15,946 nt of DNA from Pseudomonadota bacterium (GTDB lineage Bacteria; Pseudomonadota; Alphaproteobacteria; Rhizobiales; Xanthobacteraceae): positions 1 to 15,946 of the forward strand of contig JAFAFP010000140.1 in the NCBI GenBank assembly GCA_023423415.1, in the 5' to 3' direction. Below the pieces are notes generated by a model. That model was given only the letters and a program-made list of their open reading frames with translations. It did not search any database and was not told where the DNA came from. Below, one piece after another: positions 15,102 through 15,946 of this stretch (positions are counted from its first letter, which is position 1; the number at the start of each line of letters is the position of its first letter). The translations under genes were made by a program, and so were the position numbers.

Positions 15102-15928
15102 GACAGGCTCACATTGGTTACAAGAAATTCTATCGCAACTCCGAAACACTCCGATGCCGGGAGCACCGAGCAGGATTTGCTGATATCGATCAGCTTTTCC
15201 GCGAAGCGAGGCTCCATGCCGGATTTGACCGCTGCCAGCGACGTCACGCTGATGGTCATCACCGCCACCTTCGCCCCACCCGGTCCAGGATCGGCATAGC
15301 CCCGATAAGGATCGTTCAGTCGCTTGCGTGAAACGAAATCAATCCGCGTACTCTGACTCCAAATTCGCGCATCGGGATCAGGCCGCAGCCCGAGCGCCCG
15401 CGCGAAGGACTGCGCCTGCGCATCGAAATCATCGGCAACGACGACAAGTCGTTTCAGGCTACGCGCGGAATTGGGATGCGACATATACGCATCGTGCCAA
15501 ACTAGTTGAGGCGTCTGATGTTCGCAGAAGTAAAAACGTGACGCCTGAAAGTATTTGGGATCGAGATGGACGGTACGGAACCGCGCCTCACTGGTGACAC
15601 CCCCAATCGTCACCTGCCGGCTGAATGCCTTGGGTTCAAGCACCGGAAGCTGCAATGAGCGCAGCCGTGCGGCGGTGACGTCGACGTCATCGCTCCCATA
15701 GACAAGACCGTTGAGACCGACCGGCCAGTCGAGCAACTCCTTGCGCGGATTCGGATTCGAAGGGTCGAGGCCGATAAGCTCGAGATAATTCGTGTCAAAA
15801 ACGATCAGGTTGTTCATCGAGCCGAGCGTATGATAGCTCCTCGGCGTCACGCTGAACCCAAGCGATCTGAACAGCTTCTCGCCGGCGTCGAGACCGTAAT
15901 GCAGATTGAGGACAGCGTGATCGAACAC
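15098..15928 (-). CDS. VOC-superfamily glyoxalase-like protein
   Basis: This 276-residue protein shows the two-module VOC architecture. The N-terminal module has FDHAVLNLHYGLDAGEKLFRSLGF with candidate metal ligand H4. It is followed by SYHTLGSMNNLIVFDTNYLELIG at about 31-53, a pattern of the Glyoxalase_3-like group, with H33 and E50 as further candidate ligands. A second module begins near residue 158 (LKRLVVVADDFDAQAQSFARALGL). VOC proteins include isomerases, epimerases, dioxygenases and glutathione-conjugate enzymes; the reaction here is not predictable. The GTG start at 15926-15928 is uncertain because the frame stays open to the window edge and no well-spaced ribosome-binding site is seen, so a start beyond the window is possible. 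Its stop overlaps the CoA ligase start, indicating coupled translation and a shared pathway. Confidence 0.82.
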   Translation of the reverse strand: MFDHAVLNLHYGLDAGEKLFRSLGFSVTPRSYHTLGSMNNLIVFDTNYLELIGLDPSNPNPRKELLDWPVGLNGLVYGSDDVDVTAARLRSLQLPVLEPKAFSRQVTIGGVTSEARFRTVHLDPKYFQASRFYFCEHQTPQLVWHDAYMSHPNSARSLKRLVVVADDFDAQAQSFARALGLRPDPDARIWSQSTRIDFVSRKRLNDPYRGYADPGPGGAKVAVMTISVTSLAAVKSGMEPRFAEKLIDISKSCSVLPASECFGVAIEFLVTNVSLS

Positions 15929-15946
15929 CCCCTCGCGCTCCGGTGC

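Noticed and set aside
15102..15149. Longer N-terminus for the CoA ligase
   Set aside because: The extra 16 residues (MFRSCDRISCNQCEPV) do not look like the family, lie within the VOC gene and lose the ATGA coupling and ribosome-binding site of the start at 15101.

Overview
The window is about 16 kb of GC-rich, densely coding bacterial chromosome. Gene content and protein style (PntA of the separate-subunit type beside dadA, a Blh/ETHE1-like hydrolase with a TauE exporter, PPC ending in RNSG) suggest an alphaproteobacterium of the Hyphomicrobiales, perhaps near Bradyrhizobium or Afipia. That placement is inferred from recognition alone; no marker gene is present. Nine of the ten protein genes lie on the minus strand; the Lrp/AsnC regulator is the only plus-strand gene. 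No rRNA, tRNA, insertion sequence, phage gene or CRISPR array was seen.

Left block (1-3335): a minus-strand run alr - dadA - pntA (pntA cut by the window edge), with alr and dadA overlapping by ATGA and pntA starting 8 bases after dadA. It is divergent from an Lrp/AsnC-family regulator. The 124-base divergent gap holds a perfect 7+7 dyad (ATATGGC-N7-GCCATAT) overlapping a -10-like box of the regulator gene. This looks like an amino-acid-responsive D-/L-alanine catabolism unit: racemase, then D-amino acid dehydrogenase, with a transhydrogenase gene attached.

Middle (3487-6282): a full-length phosphoenolpyruvate carboxylase gene (ppc), convergent with the regulator and downstream of the sulfur genes.

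Right block (6384-15946, all minus strand, transcribed right to left): VOC/glyoxalase-like protein -> AMP-forming acyl-CoA synthetase (ATGA overlap) -> cytoplasmic gamma-glutamyltransferase-family enzyme -> sodium:solute symporter -> class V PLP enzyme of cysteine-desulfurase type -> Blh/ETHE1-like sulfur dioxygenase candidate -> TauE/SafE sulfite exporter candidate. The last three form a plausible biochemical chain: C-S cleavage or persulfide formation, persulfide oxidation to sulfite, sulfite export. With a gamma-glutamyl hydrolase/transferase-like enzyme and an importer upstream, a testable idea is catabolism of an imported gamma-glutamyl or amide-linked organosulfur compound whose sulfur leaves as sulfite. 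The VOC protein and CoA ligase may handle the carbon part. This pathway is inferred from gene order and is the most interesting part of the window.

The gaps inside this block are long for one simple operon (314 and 279 bases) and carry inverted repeats. The most striking is a perfect 16-bp stem directly after the symporter stop codon, which suggests separate expression of the symporter and the downstream sulfur genes.
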